This document shows positions 12,101 to 23,889 of a DNA stretch of 64,000 bases, one piece after another. The notes beneath the pieces were generated by a model that worked only from the letters and a program-made list of their open reading frames with translations, did not search any database and had not been told where the DNA came from. This DNA is from Cunninghamia lanceolata (lineage: Eukaryota > Streptophyta > Pinopsida > Cupressales > Cupressaceae): assembly GCA_027924645.1 (NCBI GenBank), contig BSBN01001807.1:10062001-10126000 (forward strand), given 5' to 3'. Position 1 is the first letter of the stretch, and each line of letters starts with the position of its first letter. The translations under genes were made by a program, and so were the position numbers.

Positions 12101-12842
12101 GCTCATGATTTATCATTTCTTGAACATTAACCTTTTGCCTTTTTCTTAATAGAATTGCATGTTTCAAATTGAAACACTTGTAATGATTTCAAAACCACCC
12201 CGAAAATCCTATATCAGTAAAACTAGCAATTCTACATTAATTTTTTGCTCGCATGATTTTCTTGCATGCGTCATTCTTACACTAAACTTGGTTTTGGAAC
12301 TTAAGACTAATCCACCTTTAAATGCACCTAGTATGGATAACTCTTAGTTATCCTCACTAATTATGGATTTAATCTTATTAATAGAATTCCAAAAAACTTT
12401 GTACAAGTCTTGATTGTGTCTCCTTGAAAGTTTTCACTCTTTCTTATTCATACACACATACAATAACAAACTTGAGTATCTATTTAAGAGATATATTTCA
12501 AATGTCCAAAGATTTTCACGTCTTTCTACAGCACTAGTCTCATACAACCTATAGGCTCTAGAATTTGTCATTTACCAACTTCAAAGCAATACAATCAATC
12601 ACAATAGTAGTGTTTTCTTTTGATTTTATGCTCCATCAGTGGGTTTTGTGCTTCTCTATCCTCTTACAATCAAGAGGAGTTTCCAAAGCTCAGAGAAGAG
12701 AATAAGGTTACCAAGAAAGGTCCCTGAGGACAATTATGCCAACAATCACAATCAACTTCATATCTTGGATAATCTCAATTCCCAAAGTGTGGTACTTATT
12801 GTTTGCTTTGTCTTAAAATAGTTTGTTTGTTACAATAGTTCA
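9151..12842. other. AT-rich spacer, no identifiable gene
   Basis: Apart from possible 5' UTR exons of the small minus-strand gene (9151-9212 and above 9527), I see no conserved protein motif, RNA gene or terminal repeat here. The many short frames are in AT-rich DNA without family resemblance. Confidence 0.4.
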
Positions 12843-14609
12843 AAGTAAAGAGTAGTTGTTAGGATAGTTACTTTAGTCGCTACAAAATTGCAACATTCAT
12901 TTGTAAGTTTCAAATTTAGATTAGTTTTATTTGATTAGATTATTTCTTTGCAAATTTCATTGATCAAAGCAATTATACATTACTTTCAAATCATCCAAAC
13001 AAGCATACAAAATCAACAAACTATTGATTTCATTTCAAACAAACAATGATCAATCAAATAAAAACCAATCAACAGGCATCCAACAAAAATAAGATCATTC
13101 ATTTGCCAACATTATAGAAGAAATCAACAAACACTTGTATTTCATTTTAATTTATGAGGGATATTTTGATTGAAAATAGATAAAAGAAAGGAAGTAAATT
13201 GTTGATCATTAATTTATTTTTATTTAATTAATTCCACATTCTTTTGTGTAAATTACAATTAACATAGAAAAAGAGAAAAGGCTACTTTGTTGATTTTAAT
13301 TCATGCATGCAAGTTATTTCGATAAACAAAAGACAAAAATATTAAATTTTCCTTAGTAAATTACATTTGATAGATTTAACTAGTTTGCATACCAGAAACA
13401 CATAAAACACAAAAAGAGATAGATTAGCTTCATTATTTGTTTTAGTACCATTTATTTCAACACTTAAATTTGTCAGTTGCAAGCAATCAAAAACATCATA
13501 AAACTCGAAGAAAACAACAATTGCAACAACTAGGTCATTTGCATTTGAGTCAGGTGCTCTTAAACTTAGTCAAACAACAACCATTGAAATTTTAAAATGA
13601 AGCCAACCTCTCAAAAAGAAAACACCCACATTGTTTAAATTGTTCGCAAATCATAACCAATCAAAAAGTTCAAACCAAAGCTCAAAGGAAATCTCTAATC
13701 ATATTTCTCTCTCTTGAGTACATCTGGCATGTTACACCTTTGTGTCCAAGAGTTGGAGAAGACTGGATAGAGGTCACCTTGACATAGCTAAGGGAAAACT
13801 CGCCTACTCTTGAATCCACTTAAGAATAACAAACTCAAGTCATACAACAAGCTCAACAAATAATGATCAATAATTGCCCATTGAGTTAGCACATTTGGAG
13901 GCCATATTTGAGATAGAAGCCCTTTGTCTTAATGCCTTCCTCAAAAATTCTCATAGAGACCTTAACACTGTATGCACAAAAATCAACACCCCACAAACAA
14001 CCACAAACATATATATTGTTATCACTACTCCACGAACAAATGTCCCCATCCTCTATAGGGTACTCCTTCCTTGTGAAGAGAGTGGCCCACCTAACTCCCC
14101 GTCATTACAACTATTCTTGCCTTGCAAACAATAGTAGTCGACTTTATGTTATGATGACTTGCAAATAATAGTAGTGAGTCAGATTTGGAGAACACGTATA
14201 TTAGTGAAACTTGACATGAAGAATAAATCCTTTTGGAATGACTTCTCTCACCTTTTCTTTCCACTCCATCTCACTTCCTTATCTTCTACCCATTTAGTCC
14301 AATTATACTACTATACTTACAATACCCTCAAATGTGTTGGGACAAACAAGAACTTAAGGGCAAGTCCCTTCTAATGAGCTAGTTACTCCTACCTTCAACC
14401 ATTATATGCATTTGAACCCTATGGATCTTGTAACAAATAGGTCTAACTAAAAGGATATTGATTCTAACAATGGTCCTCAAGAGCTAGAACAAAATGTGAA
14501 AGATAATAAAGACTAAAATACTTTTGACAACCCCATGTGGGGGTAATACCAAGGAATGATCCTCCAACCAAACCTAAACCATTCAAGAGCTCAACATGTG
14601 CTAATTTTG

Positions 14610-14880
14610 TCTACATTAATAGACAAGACCCTAGGTTTGCGACCTACAAAGACACAACTACCCACATTGATAATAAAATGGGTCATCTTGAAGAGGACCT
14701 ATTAGATGCTTGAGTGAGTCAAGAGACCCTTGAGGTATCCTATCAAAATGATCATACCTCCTTATGACATATACAACTAAAGAATTTGCTTGAAGTAATG
14801 ACAACTATGGCAACTCAACCCCCACCACCTGAGCTACATCAACATAATCAACCAAACTCACCTCAAAGAGGTCAATCTTA
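14610..14880 (+). pseudogene. Decayed ORF, possibly retroelement gag leader
   Basis: One frame reads RFATYKDTTTHIDNKMGHLE and continues, through two in-frame stops, to MTTMATQPPPPELHQHNQPN. The acidic/glutamine-rich then proline-rich texture is reminiscent of the N-terminal part of some plant retroelement Gag proteins, but no core domain is present. The same decayed frame is present in copy B at about 42250-42490. Confidence 0.3.
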
Positions 14881-15107
14881 AAAAAACTATTCAATCAAAT
14901 GAAGCAACCTAGAGGTTCCCATTACTACCCCAATAAAAAGAATTAGGGTATATGAGATTGGAGGTGTTGAGTAGTTGCTCCAAAACTTGACACAAATAAA
15001 TGCAAGACCATGGTCTTGAAGATGATAACTTCACACCAATTCCTTCATAACAAAACTATTACCAAAATAATAAAAATACAAAACAAATAAAATGTATGGC
15101 CACATTC

Positions 15108-15111
<4 letters not shown>

Positions 15112-15143
<32 letters not shown>
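15112..15143 (+). repeat. (TG)n microsatellite
   Basis: About 16 TG units. The paralogous position in copy B carries a (TA)n tract instead. Confidence 0.95.
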
Positions 15144-15147
<4 letters not shown>

Positions 15148-15427
15148 GAAAATTTTGATAACTCTATAAAATCACTATAATTTTGTATTTGTGTGTGTTT
15201 ATTTCCATTTAGCTATAGTGAATAAAATATTTAATGAAATAACTATGTATTTTAGTAAATAGAATAGTAAATAACTATGCACCTTAAATAATATTTTTTC
15301 AATAATTTATTTTAAACTTTAAAAAAAAAAAAAATTAGATATTATCCATTTAAGTACATAGTTATTAAATAAAATGGTAAGTAAAATTTTAAATATCTTT
15401 AATATAAGTAAAATTGTATACTTTATA

Positions 15428-16803
15428 GTGGGAGGAAGGGAGGGTGACTTTCCACACAAAAGGGTGTGGAAAGTCCAAGGATTGGCCAAGTCAGCCTATG
15501 GATTGCCACGGTGGAAGGATTAAAACCCACTCTGAAGATGATTGGAGTCTGCAAGGGTTTAAGTGCTGGAAAATTGTCAAATCAAATGAATATTGCTATT
15601 CTCGATGAATGTTAGACACGCTCGAGTAGATATTTGGAGCTAGAAAGTCTTTTCAAAGCATGCAAGCAATCATGGTTAGTTAACTTAACAATAGGATATG
15701 GGCATGCTTTCTAGAAACTTCATGGTTTTGAGGGGGTTCGCCTGGGATTAAAGAGGGCTTCTTCATTTTACATTCCTCATTTGCATATTCAGAAACAAAG
15801 TTCGGTTTCCTCTGCATCTTGGCTTCAATAGCAGGAAGGTCGAGGTTTGTGGTTCGAGTTGCTGTAGAAGGAATGGTGAATATGGCGATGGATACTCTGA
15901 TTCAATTAGAAATCTTGGTTAGGAAGATGGCATCCAAAGGGAAGATAACAAACCAGAGGCTGAAGCGAGTCCTGCGAATCAATGACGGCCTAACCATAGT
16001 CGTGGTAAAGGTAATTCTTAGCAAAGGATTCCTGGAGGGAGGTGAATTTTATAGGGTTGATACCAACATTGTCTCTCGATTCTTAGCAGCTATTCTGGAT
16101 CCCGTCACTACCAAGGAGGTTGCAGAGTAGTTGGTAAGAAAACTTTTTAAAGCTAATTTAACCATTACTTTGAAGGATGTCATTGGCGCAGCTTTGCCAG
16201 GGTTGGGGATTCCTCGGCCTGGTGATTTCCCTCATTTGTAGGATCCTAATGAAGTCATAAAGTTGTTTTCTTTTATTCTTGACATGAAAGGCTTGGCCCT
16301 TCTGAAACACAGAGAACAGGTTGGGGTCGGGGTGAATTTCCTTAAGAAACTATTGCATTTGGAGTTGGTGGGGGGACAGTTCGAATGGGTCTGTAGTTTC
16401 AAACCTTTGCATTTAATTTGTGCTTCATGTAATTCTAGGTGGCAAGTATTCTTTGGTTTTTTGGTAAACTCTTGCATGTTTTATGTTGATAATTACTGTA
16501 ATGATCAGAAAGTTATCTCTTTTTCATAGTTGATGTAGGGATTGATTCCCATAATATATAGTTGCATGGGAGGTTAGGGTTGGCCCTACATGGCTGTTAT
16601 CAATATGGATATCTGAATAAGCCCTGTGTGGTTGGTTTTTCCTTTTTGGACCCTACGAGGTCAATTTTGGGTAGGTTCTGGTAAGGTGGTTAATTCAGGT
16701 TGTTCAGTCTATGGCCCTTGCAATCTAACTGCATGCCTATGTGGCAACCTCTTATGTAATTTTGAAATACTTTAATATAAACATATCTTCTTATGTAACA
16801 AAA
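15428..16803 (+). mobile_element. Poly(A)-tailed retroposon 1 (copy A), 18-bp TSD
   Basis: The 1.38-kb insert starts GTGGGAGGAAGGGAGGG and ends TTATGTAACAAAAAAA. It is flanked by a perfect 18-bp repeat AAAATTGTATACTTTATA at 15410-15427 and 16804-16821. A poly(A) tail with a long TSD is the signature of LINE-type target-primed reverse transcription, so this is either a 5'-truncated LINE or a processed cDNA. The same insert and TSD are present in copy B (43078-44455), so the insertion is older than the segmental duplication. No reverse transcriptase motif was found in it, which favours a non-autonomous or processed origin. Confidence 0.8.
15786..16530 (+). pseudogene. Decayed ORF carried by retroposon 1, unidentified
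   Basis: An open frame of about 115 codons runs from ETKFGFLCILASIAGRSRF to ATKEVAE-like sequence ending TAG at 16130. Open stretches continue in the same or another frame (for example LALLKHREQVGVGVNFLKKL near 16290) up to about 16530. The copy B version keeps the same words with substitutions (43440-44147). Leu, Val, Lys and Arg are common and no family motif is recognised. It may be the coding part of a processed host mRNA or an element protein. Confidence 0.35.
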
Positions 16804-16886
16804 AAAATTGTATACTTTATAAATAAAACATTATGTTACAAATAAATATATAATATTGATTATACTTTTTAAAAAATAAAACAACA

Positions 16887-18230
16887 CTCAATAATGGATT
16901 GGCACACATATGAAGTTATCATGAATTGGAGCTGGCAAGGCTAATAAAGATACAAGGATCATGGGTTAACATTTCATGATTATGCAATTATTACTCAAAG
17001 AATAGGTAGTAGTCGAGTATGGAGATTTTAATGCTCTCTCTCTATAAGCCTCATGGTTGGATTTTGTGATGTTTGTGTTGATTTTGGGTTGGTTTATGAC
17101 TAAAGAATCCATGGCATTGGCTTCAAAGTTAAAGAGGGGTAAGTGGAGGATATAGGAGCACCAGGGGAAAGATAAGGAATTGGAAGGGATGGGAAAGGGG
17201 AATAAGTGAAAATAATGGGATATGGGAAGATTGCTAATCGATGATTTTGTAACTATTTCGAGATGGAGATTAAAAACCAGGATTTGCATCTATGAGTTTT
17301 GAGAATCAAAGAACTAGCAAAAGAAATGTATGGGGCATTGTGTTAGAATTTGAAGCACCATGACAAGCCTATTGTTGGATCTAGAGAAATTGCATGGGTA
17401 GAGGAATGTGCTTAATGCAACACAATTGTTAAGTTGTGCCACCATGCTTTCCAATGCAATTAGTTATTACTTGTTACATAGTGACATCGAGGATGTGCAG
17501 CATTAGGCTAAAGTGCATTTCAACTACACTCTTGATCATCTACATGCATTGACGCAACACGAGGCTCATTTGTACCAAGCGGTGGAGAAAATTTCTAAGG
17601 TGTTAAGGGCGAACCTTGCCTTTAATGCTAGTTTTGTTGATTTTGGTTGTTACAAAGATCATGAACTTGATGATTTGGTGGAGGTATCTATGTAAGAAAA
17701 GCATGATTTTTCTGATAAATGTAAAAAAGCACATGGGGGCTCCAACGAGGCCTGGGTAATTTTCCTTTCCCACATGTGTTGTGATGGTTTTTGTATCTGT
17801 ATATACGTACAAACTAGTAGGTAATGTTGAGGGGTCACTGTAACTCGTCCTCTTGCTAGACTAGTGTCAGATGATATAGATCTCCTTTTTGGTTTGTTAC
17901 AATTCAACTGTGTTATATAGTTCATTCTTGTGGTTGGAACTAGTTTATGCTGGGATTTTTCCTACTCCTAGAATTTAGTAGTAGGTGGTGGTTGAATATA
18001 TGTCAAGACTTATTGGAATTAATAATATATCATAGTATTGTTACCTCACTTAATCAAGTTGTAGTCATTATTATGGTAGAGCTAATGGTTAATTTTTCAG
18101 ATGAAGTCAATTTTAGGATGGATAATTTTTTTATGATGGATTTATTGAACTTAGTGTTACTAGGAATCTAAGATTTTCACACTCTTTTTTTGTAGCCCCT
18201 GGGTACCTAACTCAGGTTTACTAGCAAAAA
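16887..18230 (+). mobile_element. Poly(A)-tailed retroposon 2 (copy A), same family as retroposon 3
   Basis: The insert ends CCCCTGGGTACCTAACTCAG, then GTTTACTAGC and an A-rich tail (18226-18236). The flanks AAAAAATAAAACAACA (16871-16886) and AAAAAATCAAACAAAA (about 18231-18246) match at 14 of 16 positions and look like a decayed TSD. The 3' end resembles that of retroposon 3 (CTCCTAGGTGCCTTAACCTAGG then a poly(A) tail). Its length, about 1.34 kb, is also like retroposon 3, and the two encode related protein words. The 5' boundary rests on the imperfect TSD only. Confidence 0.55.
17345..17695 (+). pseudogene. Decayed conserved ORF in retroposon 2
   Basis: In one frame, with stops, the translation contains LLLDLEKLHG, RNVLNATQLLSCATMLSN, YYLLHSDIEDV and later HFNYTLDHLHALTQHEAHLY. 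It ends in an acidic DHELDDLVEVSM. The order and spacing match the frame in retroposon 3 at 21660-21951 (MLSN, YLLH, DI, FN..L.H.H.L, H..Q.V.K). The pattern looks like a mostly helical protein. I do not recognise it. Copy B carries the same ORF with extra lesions at about 45010-45348. Confidence 0.45.
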
Positions 18231-18979
18231 AAAAAATCAAACAAAAGATTTAAAAAAAAATATAGAATAATAAAAATAGTAAGTGAAAAAATATTTTAAA
18301 TTAATCTATTAAAAAATTCTTGAGGCACTTAATAATTATTTCAATATGGGCACCTCTCAATGTCTTTTAGATAGATGTATTTGAGATATATATACTTTGA
18401 TTCTATTGTTTATTCATGGAATTTGTAGGGAGATCCACATCGACGCAACATACAGGTATAATATTAATCCTAAGATCCATATTTTTTTTAATAACATCAT
18501 AGTTAAATTTTCTCTATTTAACTAATAAAATATGTTATATTATGAATGATAGGTCTTGTAAAAATTTAAACATCTATCTTCAAAATACAATACTTAGTCA
18601 GATAGATTTACAACATGACTATTAAGAGTTACTCAATTGTATTGAACATCAAATAACATGTAGAGAGGGTGCTTATCTATTTAAGAAAAGAGGAAGGATG
18701 GTTTGTAGATAAGGTGTTCATACATTCAAATATTTGTACCAAAAATGCCTACGTAAACAAACAAATTAGTTTTTGTGACAGGCATAATGCACCATGGCTA
18801 TTGTATTTAGAGGGATCAACATTATTTGAAGACCTGAACATAGGAGAAATGTAATTCCCCAAGATTTCACCCAAGACATTAGCAGTAAAAATAGATGAAC
18901 ATTTTTTTATGATGCAAATGCAACAACAAAAAGCCACATTACCTACCTACACACTTGAGATGTCATGATAGAACATGAC

Positions 18980-20230
18980 GATACTCAAGGTTTGCAATGT
19001 CAATGCACAAAGCATGGCAACACAAGTGGAAGACTTAATCGAAGATGGTTTAGGCATTGTGACAAGCTCATAAAGAAGCTCTAATAGATATGCATCAATT
19101 GAATGACCTTGTGACTCTTGTATATTTGGTTTCTTAACCCATCCTATTCAGTTGCGAATAAAAGGATGTTTCCCTATGTTTACATAGTTCACCGCTAATG
19201 GTTGGGGTGAAACCTTGGGGCATTACAAGATAAAATATATGAGCCTACTATAAATTATTATCGAGTAAAGACATATAATCATTACATACTACAATTATGG
19301 AGAAAAATGTAGATTGGCAATTGGTTCTTTCAAGGCATGGTGTAATTAAGTATGTTGCAAAGTATGCAACAAAAGCTAAGAAGAGTTAAAAAACATATCA
19401 TCATTTATTAATGTGGCTTGGAAAATATTAAAAACCTTGATGAATCAACATCAATAGCATACAAGAGACTTCTAATTAAAACCCTAATTGAAAGAGACAT
19501 TGAGGTACAAGAAACATGTCATATGTTATTGGAGTTGCCATTAGTAGAAAGCAGTAGAGTATTTGTCACAGTGAATGTTTCACAAGAGGTATTCTAGAAA
19601 GTAACAAAAAAATGATGAGCATGATGATGAAAGCCACCTAAAACATTTCATTGAAGGATATTTAGATACACCATGTGCAATGCAAAGTGTTTCACTTATA
19701 GATACAACTAAGTCTTAGACATATAATCCCAAGCAAAGAAGAGATGACAAATGGGAGGTGAGAAGCATGGAAACTATTGTGAGAGTATTTCCAAGATTTG
19801 CCACCATACCTACATGTCAATTAGAAAAATGGGTTGACTTTTGCTGGTCAGAGTTATTATTTTACAAGTCATTTAGCAATATACAAAGAGATTAGACTTG
19901 ATGATACTATAGTTACACCAAATTGGGAGTCACTTAGTTATAATCCATGATATTTGAAATGAAGGATTATTTCAGGTGATAGTGAAAACCATAATGATTA
20001 TAAAGATGAGGATGTTCAAGCTTTTGAACAAAATATAACTAAACATGAGTGGGAGATAATCTCAAGACTATATTGTGGGCAAATAATGGATGTGACAAAT
20101 AGATATGTTGGGTAGAAAAGATCTTGGTAGATAAACTTTATGGAGTAATGAATATCAAGGAGAAGATTACACAAATAAATCAATAAGTTCATCGACACCA
20201 TAGAAGAGAATGGGTTATTAATTCTTGATG
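18980..20230 (+). pseudogene. Helitron Rep (HUH endonuclease) remnant
   Basis: A frame starting near 19300 gives VDWQLVLSRHGVIKYVAKY then ATKAKKS. It contains the Helitron Rep motif 3 pattern YxxxYxxK, with Tyr codons at 19351 and 19363 and Lys at 19372. Downstream, IERDIEVQETCHMLLELPLV then ESSRVFVTVN matches the conserved Helitron block after the tyrosines (..AQE..H.LLGLPL..SSR.FVT.N). A later PRFATIPTCQLEKWVDFCW fits the next conserved stretch. Stops and frameshifts occur throughout and no PIF1-type helicase part is visible, so it is a dead fragment. Helitron termini (5' TC, 3' hairpin plus CTRR) could not be placed. In copy B the catalytic part is deleted. Confidence 0.7.
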
Positions 20231-21025
20231 ATACAATATCACCTTAGGTCCAAAGAAAAAACATCCAAATGGGATGCATGTACATCAGTTTTATCTTTAC
20301 GGTTAGCTTAGGAATTAACAATACACAAATCATAAGGATTGACTCTTCCCAAAGCAACAATTGACATAAGACATTTAGAGAAAGGGCATGGTTAACATTT
20401 GTGACTATATCGTGTGTTAAGTCATTGGATGGACTCAAAATTTTGCAACCATTTTCATATGACTGCTATGAAAAATAAAAAATAGGAAAATAACTCTTAA
20501 AAGGAAAGTTGAGAAAGAGAGACTCAATTCGTTGTAACAACAACAATGTTATGTATTTGATATATATTGCCATATAAATTTATAATTCTCGTATCAAACA
20601 CTTATTACATCTTTAATGTGATGTACATTTCAGTTTTGGATAAATATCAAATGTCTCATTATTGTATTTTAAATATGTTGTGTATTGCACATTTAAATGG
20701 ATATGAAATGCTTTAATAATGCTCAATAAATGTCATGTGTAATGTGGATTTTAATGAATATGATATGCTTCCTTATTTGTCAAGGGAAATATTGTTTTAT
20801 AGAAACACAAAAAATAAATAGATGCTAAATTATCACTTTACATGATGCGCCTACAAATGCTACTAGCATAGATATCTTCAATATATCTATCTAGAGGATG
20901 CTCAGAGATATTATCCTCTAGGTTCCTATCTATCCTAAATAACAAATTCAATATATGTGTCTTGAGACTAATATCTCTTGGTGTCTTTTAAATAGGTGTA
21001 TTTAAAATATTTGTGCTAATTATAA

Positions 21026-21164
21026 TATAGAATTTAATATAAAATATAAAATATAGAGTTTAATGTAAAATATAAAATATAAAGTTTAATATAAAAAAAT
21101 AGAGTTCAATATAAAATGTAAATTTTCATCAAAACTATACTTTCATAACCTAATTCAAAAAATA
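21026..21164 (+). repeat. AT-rich minisatellite, left part (copy A)
   Basis: Degenerate units of about 18-20 bp around TATAAAATATAGAGTTTAAT. The array is interrupted by retroposon 3 and resumes at 22529. Confidence 0.75.
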
Positions 21165-22513
21165 CCTAATAAGGGGCAGTGCTATCAATTATCTACTGAT
21201 GAGTTGGTTGATATAGTGAGGTAGCGACTAATTAGATAGCAGTATGATGATGTTTTGTGGTGGGGAGGGGGGGCGTACAAGTGATGCCCATCAATATTTT
21301 ATGTTGGAATTAGGCTTGGGCCTCATTTATTGTTTTGTGAGATGGTTATTTGATTTGTGTTAGTTATGACTCAAAGTGCCAATAAAGTTTGTGTGTGGAA
21401 GATTGAATGCTTTGAAATGTAGGAAACCATGAAACCTAGCAAGGGAAAGGGTAAGATGAAGAAGGATAGTTGGCAACTTGGGGCTAGTAAGTGGAAATGG
21501 AAGAACAAATTCTACGAGGATGACATGTTAATTATTCTTTTGCTTTTTTGGAAAGGGAGATTCATAACCCTATTCTTTAACTATGGTTGACAAGGATTTG
21601 GGAGGTTGCAAAGGGCATTGATGGATCTATTGGTGTTGAATTTGGGTGGCAATGGCATGATTGTTGCTTGACCCCAAGTAGTAGGTCAGGAGGAGGAATG
21701 TCTTTGATGTGGCTAAGGCATTGATTTGTGCATTTATGCTATCTAATGTGACCACGATGTATCTCCTTCATGACGATATTGGTGGTGTGGAAAGCCAAGT
21801 CGAGGCTTTCTTCAATTTTCAACTTGGGCATTTCCATGGGTTAGCTAAGAATGTTTGTCATTGGCACCAATTGGTGGCTAAGTTGACAAAGGGTCTAAAC
21901 ATTGAGATTTCAAAGGTGTTGAATTGCAACATGTTAGTGTATTGTTTGTGATGATGATTTAGACTTCGTAGAAGTATTGGCCTCTCCTTTGGTCGGCGTG
22001 GTTGGTGATATGAATTGTAAGTGTGACATGATGTTGAAGGGCCCTATGTAATTTGCCTCCTTCTCCTAGTTTGAATTTCTATACTCAGGTTAGGTCTCTT
22101 TTATTGTCTCTTGAAAGATATAGATACTATAAGTAGAATGTCTGTAATTTTTTGTACTCCTAGGTATTTTAGGGGTTGGCATTTTTACATGGTCTATATG
22201 AGAGTTTGGTCAGTCTGATATCAATAGTTGTATGGGGTTTGTGTAGAAGGTGATAGTTATATGTATGCTCTCATACTTTTCTAATATATGGTAGACTTAT
22301 TATACGATGTGTTCTTTGGTTCTCTCATAGGTATGGCTAGAGTTGTGTTCTTTTTATTTTGCCCTATTTAGGGTACGATCACATTGAATATGTTGGAATA
22401 CTTTTTGTCGTGGAATGGAACTGGTGAACCCCATGGTTACTAGTTTATGATCTTTTAATACTCCTTTTTTACAACTCCTAGGTGCCTTAACCTAGGTATA
22501 GAAGAAAAAAAAT
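21165..22513 (+). mobile_element. Poly(A)-tailed retroposon 3 (copy A), perfect 15-bp TSD
   Basis: The 1.35-kb insert starts CCTAATAAGGGGCAGTG and ends CTAGGTATAGAAGAAAAAAAAT. It is flanked by CTAATTCAAAAAATA at 21150-21164 and 22514-22528, identical in all 15 positions. It split an AT-rich minisatellite. The same insertion with the same TSD is present in copy B (47394-48754). Insertion by LINE machinery is inferred from the tail and TSD. No reverse transcriptase is encoded. It is related to retroposon 2 in 3' end and protein. Confidence 0.8.
21660..21951 (+). pseudogene. Decayed conserved ORF in retroposon 3
   Basis: After two stops the frame is open from RRNVFDVAKALICAFMLSN through YLLHDDIGGVESQVEAFFN and FQLGHFHGLAKNVCHWHQLV to codon 21951. 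It shares MLSN....YLLH.DI..V and FN..L.H.H.L....H..Q.V.K with the ORF in retroposon 2, although the DNA sequences have diverged strongly. Upstream, EVAKGIDGSIG-like sequence in another frame matches ELAKEMYGAL in retroposon 2, so both copies carry frameshifts. Function is unknown. Copy B has a more damaged version (about 47880-48190). Confidence 0.45.
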
Positions 22514-22528
22514 CTAATTCAAAAAATA

Positions 22529-23040
22529 TTTATTCATAAAATTTAATTTATTCAAGATAAAATATAGAGATATAGAGTTTAACATAAAATATAGAGTTCA
22601 ACATGAATAAAATATAATTTAATTTAAAATTGTACAAGTCTTATTATGATACAAAAGTATAAAAAATGTAGAGTTTAATGTAAAATGTAAAATATATATA
22701 GTTCAATATAAAATAGAAAATAGAAAATATAGAGTTCAATGTAAATTATAAAATATAGAGTTCAATGTAAGTTATAAAATATAGAGTCCAATTTAAAATA
22801 TAAAATAAAAAGTTTAATACAAGTAAAATATGATATAGTTCAAAATTGTATAAGTTTTTTGTTAGAATATAAAGTTCAATATTTAAATAAAATATAATAT
22901 ACTTCAAAAACTATACCTCCACAAAGTCAATTTATCTACTTAAAATTATTTTAGATTAAAAGGATATAAAGTTCAACTTGAATACAATATAAAATATAGA
23001 CTTAGATGTAAAATATAGAGTTTAATGTCATAAGACAATA
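22529..23040 (+). repeat. AT-rich minisatellite, right part (copy A)
   Basis: Many degenerate copies of AAAATATAGAGTTCAATGTA-like units continue from the array at 21026. The paralogous array in copy B is at 48770-49270. Confidence 0.75.
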
Positions 23041-23889
23041 GATGAGAGGGATTATGGATAAATAAATATGTGTGCTTCTCCAAAAGTAATGGTGTGTGAA
23101 GTTTAAGTTTTTATTATTGTATTGTAGGAAAAACTACTTAATTTTTTAATTAAGGGAAATCTTCACTCACACTACATTCAAATTTGTTAGAGATGAAGGT
23201 GAACAACTATAGAATGGAAATTTGATTACAACAGTAACTATTAATGTAGTGCAGAACCAAAATGGAGGTAGCATGACATCAACACAAAGAAATAATGCAA
23301 CAGAAGATCAAACACATAACATAGTTTTTATGTGGAGAAACCCTTTTGGGGGAAACCTCCACACAAGAAGATGCACTAGCCTATATTAACTTTAATAGAA
23401 TTTACAATACAACACTATCAATCTCCTCTTCAATCTTCAATCCAGCAACACCTGTAATACCCTCAACTCTTCGCATACATAGTCATACTACAATATCCTC
23501 ATAAAGGGGTTATCTTTTAGGGCAAGACAAGCCAACATAACCTCTACCATTAGATTTGTGACCTAATGATGAATGGTACAGATTTACAATGAAATTTTAT
23601 ATATAAAATGGGGCTTCTGGGGGTGTTGCCCCCAGACCCCCATCGGGGAGTGCAACCCCCAGACCCTGTAGGGGGGTACACCCCCTGCAACCCCCCAAAT
23701 AACCTACATCCGTCAGGTATTGGGATAAAATGTGTAGCTGAAACATGATTACTACTTGGTGAATACGTCTTCCCTTATGGAAATTTATAAACAACATTAG
23801 GAGTAATTAATTACATAAGATTTACAAGATTGATGACACCTTAATACTAACATTTTCCCACTTGACATCAAACATTATAAATTCATAAA

